Source of the DNA: Filimonas lacunae
GTDB taxonomy: Bacteria > Bacteroidota > Bacteroidia > Chitinophagales > Chitinophagaceae
DNA length: 64,000 nt
Assembly (NCBI RefSeq): GCF_002355595.1
Contig: NZ_AP017422.1
Location: forward strand, 4,650,001 to 4,714,000
Reading direction: 5' to 3'
The first letter of the stretch is position 1. Every line of letters begins with the position of its first letter. Position numbers and translations under genes: made by a program. Positions 44,918 through 53,840 of the stretch are shown in pieces. Under the pieces are notes generated by a model. The model saw only the letters and a program-made list of their open reading frames with translations. It had not been told where the DNA came from and did not search any database.

Positions 44918-46603
44918 ATGAAACCCGAGCTACACAACTTTAACATGCTTACTTCCTTTAAATACCTGGCGGTACTGACTGCTTTGGTATTTGTGGGAAC
45001 CTCGTGTTCACATACGAATTATACTACGGTTTCTTCACCTTCCCCTGCTTACGGCAACACCACTGCTGCAGTAACGGATGAAGATTATTACGCCGATCCT
45101 CAGAATAATATAGATTATAATACTTTTTACCAGGAGTTAAGTCCTTATGGCACCTGGACAACAGACCCCAGCTATGGCCAGGTATGGATATACAATCAGC
45201 CAGGGTTTACCCCCTACCAAACAGGCGGCCGTTGGGAATATACCAACTATGGCTGGACATGGGTAAGTGATTACAACTGGGGTTGGGCACCTTTTCACTA
45301 TGGCAGATGGGTAAGCTCTCCTTATGGCTGGATGTGGGTTCCTGGTTATGACTGGGCACCGGCCTGGGTTAGCTGGAGAAGCAGCAACGATTATTACGGT
45401 TGGGCTCCTTTAGGCCCTGGTATGGGATATGGTGTATCTACCGGCATCCCTGCCAATAACTGGGTATTCGTAGAAAGCAGGTATATTAATAACCCTAACG
45501 TAGGTAGCTATTGCGTAGACAGAGGACGTAACGTTACTATTATTAACAATACCACCATCATCAACAACGGCGGCAGATACCGTGATGCACGTTACGACAT
45601 GGGCCCACGCAGGGCAGATGTTGAACGCAGAACCAACAATCGCATTGTTCCTGCACAATTAGGCAATTCACGCCAGCCAGGCCGCACGGTGAACAATGGT
45701 AGCAGAATTGAGATGTATCGTCCTATAGGTCGTGGCGGTAGCGGCCGGGAACTTACTCCTGTTAATAATAATAACAATAATAACAGACCTAACAATTCAG
45801 GAAGAATAGTTACTCCTCCAGCCAATAATGGCGCGCCACAACCTTTGCAGCCTAACAATGGTGGCCGGGGTACTGTTACTCCCTCAAGACCTGTTACACA
45901 ACCTGGAAACAATAATAACGGAGGACGCGGAGGTCGTGATAATGCAGCCCCTTCTACTCAACAACCATTGAATGATAATGGCGGACGTGGTACGTTTACT
46001 CCATCACGACCAACAGAACAGCCGCAGAACAATAACAACGGAGGACGTGACAATAATAACGGACGCCCTGTAACACAACCGGTTACAGATAACAACAATA
46101 ATGGTGGACGTGGTACATTCATTCCATCACGACCAATAGAGCAGCCGCAGAACAATAACAATGGAGGACGTGATAACAATAATAACGGACGCCCTGTAAC
46201 GCAACCGGTTACGGATAATAACAATAACGGTGGACGTGGTACATTCATTCCATCAAGACCAGCAGAACAGCCGCAGAACAATAACAGCCGTCCAACGCCA
46301 GTTCAGCAGCAACCGCAGCCACAACCATCACAGCCACAACAAAACAATAGTCGTCCTGGTTACCAACCGTCTAATCCACGGCCTATTCAGCAGCAACAGC
46401 CTGTACAGTCTCCTTCACGACCTGTACAATCTGTCCCTGCACAACAGCCGCAAAGACAGGCTCCTATTCAAAGGCCCGTTACAACACCTGTACAGCGCCC
46501 TGCCCCGGCCGCACAGCCATCCAGAGCGCCTGTAAGCAGACCTTCCCCCTCACCAGCCCCTGCGCAACAACAAACGCAGCCGCAACGTAGTGGAAGAAAC
46601 TAG
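44918..46603 (+). CDS. DUF6600 lipoprotein with Asn/Gln/Pro-rich repeat tail
   Basis: A 561-residue lipoprotein with the lipobox at C30 (FVGTSC); an in-frame ATG nine codons in is an equally good start. Residues about 60-170 carry Trp/Tyr/Gly-rich repeats (SPYGTW, YGWTWVSDYNWGWAPFHYGR, SPYGWMWVPGYDWAPAWVSW) typical of DUF6600. The C-terminal ~300 residues are low complexity, with tandem repeats of GGRGTFxPSRP and GRPVTQPVTDNNNN and then a PQQ-rich tail. It is probably exposed at the envelope, with the tail extending as a disordered stalk. No enzymatic motif is seen. Confidence 0.85.
   Translation: MKPELHNFNMLTSFKYLAVLTALVFVGTSCSHTNYTTVSSPSPAYGNTTAAVTDEDYYADPQNNIDYNTFYQELSPYGTWTTDPSYGQVWIYNQPGFTPYQTGGRWEYTNYGWTWVSDYNWGWAPFHYGRWVSSPYGWMWVPGYDWAPAWVSWRSSNDYYGWAPLGPGMGYGVSTGIPANNWVFVESRYINNPNVGSYCVDRGRNVTIINNTTIINNGGRYRDARYDMGPRRADVERRTNNRIVPAQLGNSRQPGRTVNNGSRIEMYRPIGRGGSGRELTPVNNNNNNNRPNNSGRIVTPPANNGAPQPLQPNNGGRGTVTPSRPVTQPGNNNNGGRGGRDNAAPSTQQPLNDNGGRGTFTPSRPTEQPQNNNNGGRDNNNGRPVTQPVTDNNNNGGRGTFIPSRPIEQPQNNNNGGRDNNNNGRPVTQPVTDNNNNGGRGTFIPSRPAEQPQNNNSRPTPVQQQPQPQPSQPQQNNSRPGYQPSNPRPIQQQQPVQSPSRPVQSVPAQQPQRQAPIQRPVTTPVQRPAPAAQPSRAPVSRPSPSPAPAQQQTQPQRSGRN
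45980..46284 (+). repeat. In-frame tandem repeats, 123/126 bp unit
   Basis: Two full units (45980-46102, 41 codons; 46103-46228, 42 codons) and a partial third encode GGRGTFxPSRPxEQPQNNNN followed by GGRDNNNNGRPVTQPVTD and an Asn run. Units differ by one Asn codon and few substitutions, which indicates recent duplication and likely length variation among strains. Confidence 0.85.
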
Positions 46604-46644
46604 TAACATCGTTTAACACATAACAAAAGCCATTCAGGTTCGGT

Positions 46645-46693
46645 TATAAAAGCAAAAGCCTTCTCCGTTATAGAGAAGGCTTTTGCTTTTATA
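46645..46693. terminator. Perfect 21-bp stem terminator after the DUF6600 gene
   Basis: Arms 46645-46665 and 46673-46693 are perfectly complementary (core GCAAAAGCCTTCTC / GAGAAGGCTTTTGC) with a 7-nt loop. U-rich arms on both sides allow use in both directions. Confidence 0.85.
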
Positions 46694-46742
46694 GCAGTTT
46701 GTTGCGTTTGGCGTGGATAGCTACAAAGTACAACGGAAAACA

Positions 46743-46779
46743 AAAAGGGTGTCCTGTAAAATATACGGGACACCCTTTT
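46743..46779 (-). terminator. Terminator of the Fe-S carrier gene
   Basis: Arms AAAAGGGTGTCC (46743-46754) and GGACACCCTTTT (46768-46779) form a 12-bp stem. On the minus strand the stem ends in TTTTTG. It lies 32 bp after the stop codon of the gene at 46811. Confidence 0.75.
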
Positions 46780-46810
46780 AATATCTGATAACAAATGATG
46801 GATGCGTCTT

Positions 46811-47155
46811 CTATGCCGAGAAAGAAGTACCGCAACCACATGTTTTGCTGGCATTGGGATTGTTAAATACAAAACCGCGGTTATTCAGATTGTTCTGATA
46901 ATCGATTTCCATACCATACAGGTATAACTGATGGCCTGAATTTATGATACAGGGTACGCCTTCAAATTCAAAAATTTCGTCTCCATCCTGTTTATGATCA
47001 AAACCCAGCACATAGCTTAAACCGCTGCAACCACCGCCCTTAACACCCACACGCAGGTTTTGGGTGGCGTCAAAACCATCTGCCAACATTAATTTCTTTA
47101 TTTCTTCTACTGCACCGGCTGTAAATGATACAGGAGTTTGAACTATTGTTTCCAT
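46811..47155 (-). CDS. A-type iron-sulfur cluster carrier (IscA/ErpA/HesB)
   Basis: This 114-residue protein has the A-type carrier fold signature with three conserved cysteines: C43 (KGGGCSGLSY) and C106/C108 (KTCGCGTSF). It binds and passes Fe-S clusters to apoproteins in the cytosol. The length and cysteine spacing are normal. It is a single gene, divergent from the DUF7935 gene, with a likely -7 box (TATTTTTG) 19 bp upstream. I cannot tell IscA from ErpA or SufA by sequence alone. Confidence 0.95.
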   Translation of the reverse strand: METIVQTPVSFTAGAVEEIKKLMLADGFDATQNLRVGVKGGGCSGLSYVLGFDHKQDGDEIFEFEGVPCIINSGHQLYLYGMEIDYQNNLNNRGFVFNNPNASKTCGCGTSFSA

Positions 47156-47173
47156 ATAAGCCTTTTAAGAGTA

Positions 47174-47181
47174 CAAAAATA
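47174..47181 (-). promoter_or_regulatory. -7 box of the Fe-S carrier gene
   Basis: TATTTTTG on the minus strand matches the Bacteroidota TAnnTTTG consensus and ends 18 bp before the ATG. No clear -33 TTTG was found. Confidence 0.45.
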
Positions 47182-47244
47182 CGTGATATCTGCCAGTGTT
47201 ACGGCTCCCCTATTTTCGGATTACGGAAAACCTCCCTTAATCCC

Positions 47245-47252
47245 TATTTTTG
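47245..47252 (+). promoter_or_regulatory. -7 box of the DUF7935 gene
   Basis: TATTTTTG on the plus strand, identical to the divergent box 70 bp away, lies 19 bp before the ATG at 47272. The -33 element is not clear. Confidence 0.45.
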
Positions 47253-47271
47253 CTGCAAAACGGATAATTAG

Positions 47272-47772
47272 ATGGACACAACCATGGCCCTTACGGTTTT
47301 GATAGGCGTAATGATTGCAGGTTTTGCAGGATACCTTTTTTATCTGCAACGCAAAGGCGATATTCTGGAAAAACAGAAAGTGCAGGGTGGACAACACCTG
47401 CAATTACAGGCGTACGAAAGATTGACTCTACTGGTAGACAGGATTTCGCTCCCTAATTTAATTACCCGCGTTAACCAGTCGGGCATTTCGGCTAAAGAAA
47501 TGCAAATGCTGTTAACCCGGTCGCTGAAAGAGGAATACGATTATAATATCACCCAACAGATATATGTAAGCGCAGAATCCTGGAAAGCCATTAAAAACCT
47601 GAAAGAACAGAACATGCTGGTTATTAACCAGTTTGCCAATGCCCTGCCAGCCAATGCCAGTGGTTTAGACTTAAACAAGGTGTTACTGGAATACCTGATG
47701 ACTGATACCAAAGGCGCTTTACACGAAGTAGTAAGCGAAGTGCTGAGCTACGAAGCCAAGAAATTATTGTAG
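47272..47772 (+). CDS. DUF7935-like single-pass membrane protein
   Basis: A 166-residue protein with one N-terminal membrane helix (about 5-25, ALTVLIGVMIAGFAGYLFYL), a basic linker, and a soluble helical domain with conserved-looking LQAYERLTLLVDRI and SLKEEYDYNITQQIYVS. This matches the DUF7935 family of Bacteroidota in length and layout. No catalytic motif is seen. It precedes the mutase pseudogene by 84 bp. Function unknown. Confidence 0.75.
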   Translation: MDTTMALTVLIGVMIAGFAGYLFYLQRKGDILEKQKVQGGQHLQLQAYERLTLLVDRISLPNLITRVNQSGISAKEMQMLLTRSLKEEYDYNITQQIYVSAESWKAIKNLKEQNMLVINQFANALPANASGLDLNKVLLEYLMTDTKGALHEVVSEVLSYEAKKLL

Positions 47773-47856
47773 TTAGGATGAAGGGGTGAAAGCAGGAAAA
47801 CATCCTTCCTGCTTTCACCCCACTCAGCTAACAACACCCAACTTTACGCGATTGCC

Positions 47857-48227
47857 ATGCCACAACAACAAAGAATATACACCGACAGCGGAATAGAGAT
47901 TAAAGAACTATATACCGCTAATGATATTGCCAACGACAATATTTCCTCAGAGCAGCCCGGTGAATATCCATTTACCCGTGGCCTGCGTGTGGCCTTTGAC
48001 CTGCCTACCCAGATAGGCTACGACAGCATATTTGACATTCAAACTGCCCGTTTACAGCAACTGCGTCAAACCAGGGATAACACCCTGGCCAGCAACAGCC
48101 TGCAAAAAATAGCAGCCGTTGCCACTGATGGCACCAACCTGATGTCCCTGGTAGAAGCGGTAAGCAATTACTGCACCTTGGTGAAATAGCCGGTTGTTTA
48201 CGGCAACAATTTGGAGAATATAAGTAA
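47857..48227 (+). pseudogene. Methylmalonyl-CoA mutase large-subunit remnant
   Basis: The open frame stops at 48189 after 110 codons. It joins three parts of a ~500-residue acyl-CoA mutase: the N-terminus (YTDSGIEIKELYTANDI, EYPFTRG), a short core piece (LRVAFDLPTQIGYDS), and the C-terminus (ARLQQLRQTRDN, DGTNLMSLVEAV). Adding one G at about 48181 restores the normal family end TLGEI..LRQQFGEYK up to a TAA at 48225-48227. So there are internal in-frame deletions plus a 1-bp frameshift. The active-site barrel is gone and no B12 domain is present. It cannot be an active mutase; a second, intact copy elsewhere is possible. Confidence 0.78.
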
Positions 48228-48336
48228 GTTTGAACTAATCCATTCCTTTTTTGAAAACCTATGTAACTGTATTTTGCAGCCCCATTTTAACAAATGGAAG
48301 GCTGCTATCTCATCATTCAAGGAAAACAACAAATAC

Positions 48337-49383
48337 ATGAATACCATTTACAGCGGTCTTTCAAACTGGCCCTGGATAAAAAAAAGCTATCCGGCCAAAT
48401 TTATGGTCATTGCCTTCATCGGCATTCACATCCCTTTAATCATCCTTAGTATTTGCCTCATCTTTGATGCTTTTAACTTCACCAAAGGCAGTGCAGTGCT
48501 GGTGGTGCTGGGTGCTACCCTTTTAGCTACTGTTATTGCCTTATTTACTTTTTACCAGCTACTGGCGCCCCTGCATCGTTCCAAGCAGGCGTTGGAAGAT
48601 TATATAGGAAAAAGACAATTACCCACCCTGCCTGTTCATTATAACGATGAAGCCGGTATTTTAATGAAAGAGATTCAGCTTACCCTTACCACCCTCAATA
48701 CCTTAATGGAAGAAAAAAGGGATATAGCTGCCATGCTATCGCACGACTTGCGCACCCCCCTTACCCAGTTTATAGGCCTGGGGCGCCTGATTAAACGCGA
48801 GGACGCCGGTTTGCAACTGCAGGAGATTGGTGATATGATGATACAGATTGGAGAACAACAGCTTGGCTTTTTAAATGGCATATTAGAAGTGCTCAGCCAT
48901 AACGACCTGGAAAGAGGCCGCAACTTTACTCCCGGCGTATCCGTAACCAAAGTTGCTGCCGATGCCATCACCAATGTGGCGCAACAGGCAGCCGACAAAC
49001 ACATTGACATTAAACAACAATGGAATCAAAACCTTACGTTTACCGTAAACCCCGAAGCGTTTACACAGGTGTTTCAAAACCTGTTAACCAACGCTATCAA
49101 GTTTTCTAACCCCAACAGTACCATTTATCTGAACGGCATTAAGCGTAATAACCAGTTGGTGATTACCATAACAGATGAAGGTATGGGCTTTGCACCAGAA
49201 CATGCTACCATTTTATTTAACCGTTATACTGATGTCCGTAAGGAAGGAACCGCCGGAGAAGCCAGCACAGGTTTGGGCCTGTACCTGGTGCGCAAAATAG
49301 TAGAACAGCACAATGGCGTGATAACCGCACATAGCAATGGGGTTAACACAGGGGCCAGTTTTGAAATAACCATGCCCGTGTAG
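48337..49383 (+). CDS. Membrane sensor histidine kinase
   Basis: From the ATG at 48337 the protein has 348 residues. An upstream TTG (48211) would overlap the mutase remnant and add a segment unlike the family. It has two membrane helices (about 24-48 and 53-76), a HAMP-like linker, a HisKA domain with H136 (AMLSHDLRTPLTQFIG), and an HATPase domain (NLLTNAIKFSNP, ITDEGMGF, TGLGLYLVRKIVEQHNG). The periplasmic part is nearly absent, so it may sense membrane or internal signals. No response regulator is next to it. A terminator follows. Confidence 0.92.
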   Translation: MNTIYSGLSNWPWIKKSYPAKFMVIAFIGIHIPLIILSICLIFDAFNFTKGSAVLVVLGATLLATVIALFTFYQLLAPLHRSKQALEDYIGKRQLPTLPVHYNDEAGILMKEIQLTLTTLNTLMEEKRDIAAMLSHDLRTPLTQFIGLGRLIKREDAGLQLQEIGDMMIQIGEQQLGFLNGILEVLSHNDLERGRNFTPGVSVTKVAADAITNVAQQAADKHIDIKQQWNQNLTFTVNPEAFTQVFQNLLTNAIKFSNPNSTIYLNGIKRNNQLVITITDEGMGFAPEHATILFNRYTDVRKEGTAGEASTGLGLYLVRKIVEQHNGVITAHSNGVNTGASFEITMPV

Positions 49384-49399
49384 GCCATACATTACAAGC

Positions 49400-49440
49400 A
49401 AAAAGAGCAGGTAAGGCAATAACAGCCACCTGCTCTTTTT
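49400..49440. terminator. Bidirectional terminator between convergent genes
   Basis: Perfect 13-bp arms AAAAAGAGCAGGT (49400-49412) and ACCTGCTCTTTTT (49428-49440) lie between the histidine kinase (plus) and the S9 peptidase (minus). T-runs are present in both directions. Confidence 0.85.
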
Positions 49441-49460
49441 TATATACAGGTTATAGCCAG

Positions 49461-51608
49461 CTATTGAATAAACCGGTAAAAGAACTCGTAGGTACGCAGC
49501 ATCTGATCTATCCGCTGCCTGTTATCACCACTACGCACCAATTCATGATTGGCACCGGGATGACGTACATACTCCACCGGCCTTCCCAGTACTTTTAAAG
49601 TTTTATATAGCATTTCACTTTGTGTTACCCCTGTGCGCAAATCACTTTCACCATGAAATATTAAAAACGGCGTAGTGATATTGGTGGCATAATTCAAAGG
49701 CGATTGGCGCTCCAGTATAGCCCGGGTAGAATCGTTCCAGGGATAGTTGCCAAAATAGCGCGGCACCATACGCCATACATTGGCTTCGCCAAAGAAAGTA
49801 TTAAAATGATATACACCACGCTGACTGCTGGCAGCACGAAAACGATGATCGTGACTGATGATCCAGGTAGTAAGGTAGCCGGCATACGATCCCCCGCTTA
49901 TCAGCAGCTTTGATGTATCCGCCCATCCCAATGCCACCGTTTTATCCAACGCAGTAAGCACATCCGAAGCCGGTCCCTCGCCCCAGTCTTTAACATTAGC
50001 CTGCAAAAACGCGGTACCATATCCGCTGGAACCACGGGGATTGCTATATACCACTCCGATACCTTTAGCGCAGTAATATTGATACTCATGCCACATGGAT
50101 GCAACAGAAGGCCCCCACATTGAAGCAGGACCACCATGCATTTCCAGCAGCAAAGGATATTTTTTATTATTCCCGAACGAAGCTGGCTTCATTACCCAAT
50201 ACTCCACCTGCATACCCTGGCTGTTAGTGAAAGTATACAGTGTAGGATAACTGATTTCTTTATTAGCCAGCCAACCCGTGTTTAAGGAAGAAAGCAAAAC
50301 AGCATGTTGCGCTGTGGCATCTGCTACATATACTTCGGAAGGATTGTCTACACCCGATTGCGCCCACACCAGCCGTTTGCCCCATACATCAAAATCGGTA
50401 ACACCTTTATCAACAGGCGTTAACGCAACGGGCTTTATAGCGTTCAGCAGCGTAGTATACAAAACCTCGCCACCGTTGGTTTGTACGGTAAAATATACCT
50501 GCTTCTCATCTTCTGTAAACCTTACTGCACTCACGCTTCGGTCAACACCCATAGCTATGGGTTTGCTATTGGGTTGCAACAGGTTGAGCAGGTATAACGC
50601 AGGCACATGCACCGTGCCCGGCACATTGCGTTGATAAGCCAGCCATTTACCGGAAGCAGAAACAGCTTGCACCGAAAATGCCATTCCGGGCTCGCTTACT
50701 ATTTTAGTGAGACCCGTTCCATTAGTGCGAACAGTATATATCTGTTCTTCCATTACATTATCCGGGTGCTGCGTGTCATCTATCTTACCATTCAGCACCA
50801 CCAGGTCGTTGTTTACAAAACGGGCATTCCGGAAAGAATAATAGCCCGATGTAATAGCCCTGGGGGTAGCGCCTTTTGCCACCTCTATCATAAACACGTG
50901 CGAAAAATTCACTTCGCCGGAGGTAGTGCTTTCGCCCTGGAATTGTACGCGGGTAATGACTTTCGCTTTCTTGTCTTTTTCGTTTTTTAACAGATACGAC
51001 CGTATAGCAGCAATATCACCATCTGCATCGGGTGCCGCTTTGGTTACCAGCAAATCTTCGTTGTGTACAAAACCCGGCTTCTCATCATTCCATACCGGTA
51101 ATTGTTTGCCGGCATTTAACACGCTATCACTTACATAAGCTGCCAGCGAAACAGAAGCCGTAAATAATAACCGTTTGCCATCAGGGCTAAACTGCGGGTT
51201 GCCCGCACCATATACATAACTGGTAAGCTGCCAGGCAGAATCGGCCTGGAAAGCGTGAATAAATAACTGCGGTTTTCCTTTTACATTTTTTACATATACC
51301 AGCGTTTTGCCATCGGGGCTAAAAGCGGGCTGGGTGGCGTTCTCCCCTTCCTTTGTTAAAGGCTTTGCTTCTCCGCCAGACAGTTTACTTTGCCAAAGGC
51401 GGGTATTATATACATAATCGTCTTTTTTAGCGGTATCAGGTACAATACTTTTTACGGTGTATACCACTGTTTTACCATCCGGACTGATAGTGATATTGTC
51501 CGCTTCCTTTATACGCAGCAAATCAGTAACCAGTATAGGTTGCTTCTGCTGGCTATAACTGGTAAATACAACAGCTATACAACCTGCTATTAATAATACT
51601 TTTTTCAT
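49461..51608 (-). CDS. S9-family serine peptidase (prolyl oligopeptidase / DPP-like)
   Basis: A 715-residue exported peptidase: signal peptide (1-19), a beta-propeller of WD40/PD40-like blades (about 30-430, e.g. ITISPDGKTVVY, PAFSPDGKTLVYV), then an alpha/beta-hydrolase domain with nucleophile S574 (SGGSYAGYL), an Asp in HGESDLRTG and a His in HPGANHELVR. Such enzymes cut short peptides, often after proline or release dipeptides. It lies 6 bp after the thioredoxin-carboxypeptidase gene, in the second SusCD operon, which points to periplasmic peptide breakdown. The exact specificity cannot be read. Confidence 0.93.
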   Translation of the reverse strand: MKKVLLIAGCIAVVFTSYSQQKQPILVTDLLRIKEADNITISPDGKTVVYTVKSIVPDTAKKDDYVYNTRLWQSKLSGGEAKPLTKEGENATQPAFSPDGKTLVYVKNVKGKPQLFIHAFQADSAWQLTSYVYGAGNPQFSPDGKRLLFTASVSLAAYVSDSVLNAGKQLPVWNDEKPGFVHNEDLLVTKAAPDADGDIAAIRSYLLKNEKDKKAKVITRVQFQGESTTSGEVNFSHVFMIEVAKGATPRAITSGYYSFRNARFVNNDLVVLNGKIDDTQHPDNVMEEQIYTVRTNGTGLTKIVSEPGMAFSVQAVSASGKWLAYQRNVPGTVHVPALYLLNLLQPNSKPIAMGVDRSVSAVRFTEDEKQVYFTVQTNGGEVLYTTLLNAIKPVALTPVDKGVTDFDVWGKRLVWAQSGVDNPSEVYVADATAQHAVLLSSLNTGWLANKEISYPTLYTFTNSQGMQVEYWVMKPASFGNNKKYPLLLEMHGGPASMWGPSVASMWHEYQYYCAKGIGVVYSNPRGSSGYGTAFLQANVKDWGEGPASDVLTALDKTVALGWADTSKLLISGGSYAGYLTTWIISHDHRFRAASSQRGVYHFNTFFGEANVWRMVPRYFGNYPWNDSTRAILERQSPLNYATNITTPFLIFHGESDLRTGVTQSEMLYKTLKVLGRPVEYVRHPGANHELVRSGDNRQRIDQMLRTYEFFYRFIQ

Positions 51609-51614
51609 GCTGCT

Positions 51615-53807
51615 TTATTTAGCGCGGCTGCTTAACATCTCCATCAATGCCTCGGCGGCAACCTGGCCTTTATGTTTAATAAAATCACGTGGCGTTTTAT
51701 CTCCTATCTCATACACCAGAGCTTCTGTTCCGTACTGCTGAAACAAATAGCTGAAAGCAGTAGAGGTAGGTGGCGCACTGTATAAAGGCTTGACATTAGG
51801 TACATAACCGGGAATACGCTCTTTTAACTGCTGTAACCAGTCTGTTACAAAGCCCGGCATATTGCCTTTTAACTTAGGATCAACAATATAATAAATATCA
51901 TCCCAGGTAGAATGGAAGTCAATGCTGAACAACAATTTATTCTCATTATCTGCCAGTTCTTTTTTCAGGAAGTCACGTACAGCCTGCGATTCCGGCTGAT
52001 GAAAATCCTGCCAGTCCCTGTTTAAATCAATGCCACCTTCGTTATGGCGCCAGTTACCATCTGCTACACCATCGGGGTTCATAAAAGGGATCACATAAAT
52101 TAAAAACTGTTCTTTAAAGGCTTTGGCCTGCACGGTATTAGCCGCCAGCGCTTCTACAAAAGCATTTAAAGCGAATTGTCCCGTTACTTCCGGCGGATGC
52201 TGACGACCCAATATCAGGATGCGTTTTTTGCTATGGAGGTTACCCATCTTCACCAACGTTAACGGGCGGCCAGCCCTGGTTTTACCAATGGTAAGCGTGG
52301 TCAATTTTGTTTGTTTACCCAAATCGGCAATCCAGCCCAGCACCTGCTGATAGGTATACAACTCCTGCCCTGCTACCCATACCGTATCGGGACCAGCATT
52401 TACCGCAAAAGAATATTTATCCGGTAACGAATCCGGTTCTACATCTACACTGGCATCGGTGGGCAATGTCCATGTTTTACCGTCTTTGCTAAACTTGGGT
52501 GTATAACGATGCTTAGCTCCCTGCTGGTAAGTGAGGGTAATAGTAATACGCTTCGGCTTTTTGCTCCATACTTTAAAAGCATACCAGGGGCTTCCGTTGA
52601 TAGGCGTGTTTTCGGAAGTGATCAACGCCGTGTAAATGCTATCATTGGTTTTTACCAGGCCATTTAAACGGGCGCAGTCAAAATCATTCCTGAAAAACAC
52701 ATAATCTCCCGGCTCGTTGAATATACCTTTCCATTGCCTTTGCACCGGGCGGCTTTCTGTGTTCACGGCCTGTATAGGGCCTTGACCTTTAAATACTTTT
52801 TTAGTAGCAGTGCCCCCGCTTTTGCCCAGCAACTCTTCCAGCTTTTGCTGTAATTGCTCGCCACGCAGGTTTTTGCCTACAATAATGCCGTTACTGTCAA
52901 TTAAGAAATTGGCGGGTATAGCCCTTACCCCATATTGTTTGGCAATCTCGCTTTGCCAGTAGTTTAACTCTGAAACCTGTGTCCAGTCCAGATGATCATT
53001 GGCAATGGCTTTTACCCATCCCTCTTTGGCTTTATCCAGCGATACGCCGTATACCGAAAAACCTTTGTCTTTATACTTTTGAAAAGCGGCTACCACATTC
53101 GGGTTTTCTTTACGGCAGGGCGCACACCAGCTGGCCCAGAAATCGAGCAATACATAGCCCTTCCAGTGATCGGAAAATTTTACCGGTTTGCCTTCAGGGT
53201 CATTGGCAGTGAAATCAGGGGCTTTTTTGCCAATGGCCACATTGGCCATTACCCCAGTCAGCTCCTTTAAAAAAGTAACATAGGGTGTGCTGTGTAAAGA
53301 GGGATCCAGCAAAGCAATATTCTCCTGTATCTGCTCCGGCGTAAGCTTATAGCTATAATTGCGGTACAGTACATAGGCCGACACCAGCGAAGCAGGATGT
53401 GCTTTAATAAAGTCACTGATGTTTACATTCTCCTGTTTCTTAAAAGCAGCGAACAGGTCCTGCGATGCAGAACCTGTTACTACTGTATTGGCATAATAAC
53501 GCGCAGAATCTAACTGCACGGTAATGGGCCCTTTTTCGAGGAACACATACATAGGTGTTCGCGAAGTATCCAGGCTAATACCGTACAACTCCGGTAACAC
53601 CAGCGGTGTATGAAAAGCAAACTTTCCGTTTGTAATGTCTGCCACATCCACTGTTGTAAACAGCTTGTTATCAAACTTCTGCAAAAACACTTTTCCCGTT
53701 TGCATATTGGCCACCTTGCCGCTCAACTCCACCGCCTGCTTTGTTTGTGCCTGCAAAGCAGTGAAAGAAGAAAGCAGTAATGCCATTATGTTACCTCTGC
53801 GCATCAT
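51615..53807 (-). CDS. DUF4369-thioredoxin-M14 carboxypeptidase fusion
   Basis: A 730-residue exported three-part protein. Residues about 25-115 fit DUF4369 (LSGKVANMQTGKVFLQKFDN). Residues about 190-330 are a TlpA-type thioredoxin with an intact active site WCAPC (C228, C231). Residues about 480-730 are an M14 metallocarboxypeptidase: zinc ligands H537/E540 (RQHPPEVTG), NPDG, IDLNRDW, FHSTWD and a late Glu in ALVYEIGD. It may reduce disulfides in peptides and then trim their C-termini in one enzyme. It follows susD by 33 bp and precedes the S9 gene by 6 bp. Both active sites look complete. Confidence 0.9.
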   Translation of the reverse strand: MMRRGNIMALLLSSFTALQAQTKQAVELSGKVANMQTGKVFLQKFDNKLFTTVDVADITNGKFAFHTPLVLPELYGISLDTSRTPMYVFLEKGPITVQLDSARYYANTVVTGSASQDLFAAFKKQENVNISDFIKAHPASLVSAYVLYRNYSYKLTPEQIQENIALLDPSLHSTPYVTFLKELTGVMANVAIGKKAPDFTANDPEGKPVKFSDHWKGYVLLDFWASWCAPCRKENPNVVAAFQKYKDKGFSVYGVSLDKAKEGWVKAIANDHLDWTQVSELNYWQSEIAKQYGVRAIPANFLIDSNGIIVGKNLRGEQLQQKLEELLGKSGGTATKKVFKGQGPIQAVNTESRPVQRQWKGIFNEPGDYVFFRNDFDCARLNGLVKTNDSIYTALITSENTPINGSPWYAFKVWSKKPKRITITLTYQQGAKHRYTPKFSKDGKTWTLPTDASVDVEPDSLPDKYSFAVNAGPDTVWVAGQELYTYQQVLGWIADLGKQTKLTTLTIGKTRAGRPLTLVKMGNLHSKKRILILGRQHPPEVTGQFALNAFVEALAANTVQAKAFKEQFLIYVIPFMNPDGVADGNWRHNEGGIDLNRDWQDFHQPESQAVRDFLKKELADNENKLLFSIDFHSTWDDIYYIVDPKLKGNMPGFVTDWLQQLKERIPGYVPNVKPLYSAPPTSTAFSYLFQQYGTEALVYEIGDKTPRDFIKHKGQVAAEALMEMLSSRAK

Positions 53808-53840
53808 AGCTTATTATTTTACATTGAAAGAAAATACCGT

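Noticed and set aside
45980-46284. CRISPR-like spaced repeats
   Set aside because: The repeats are in frame, 123-126 bp long, encode conserved peptide units and have no constant short repeat with unique spacers.
48211-48336. TTG-initiated extension of the second histidine kinase
   Set aside because: It would overlap the 3' end of the mutase remnant, and the ATG at 48337 gives a normal short N-terminus before the first membrane helix.
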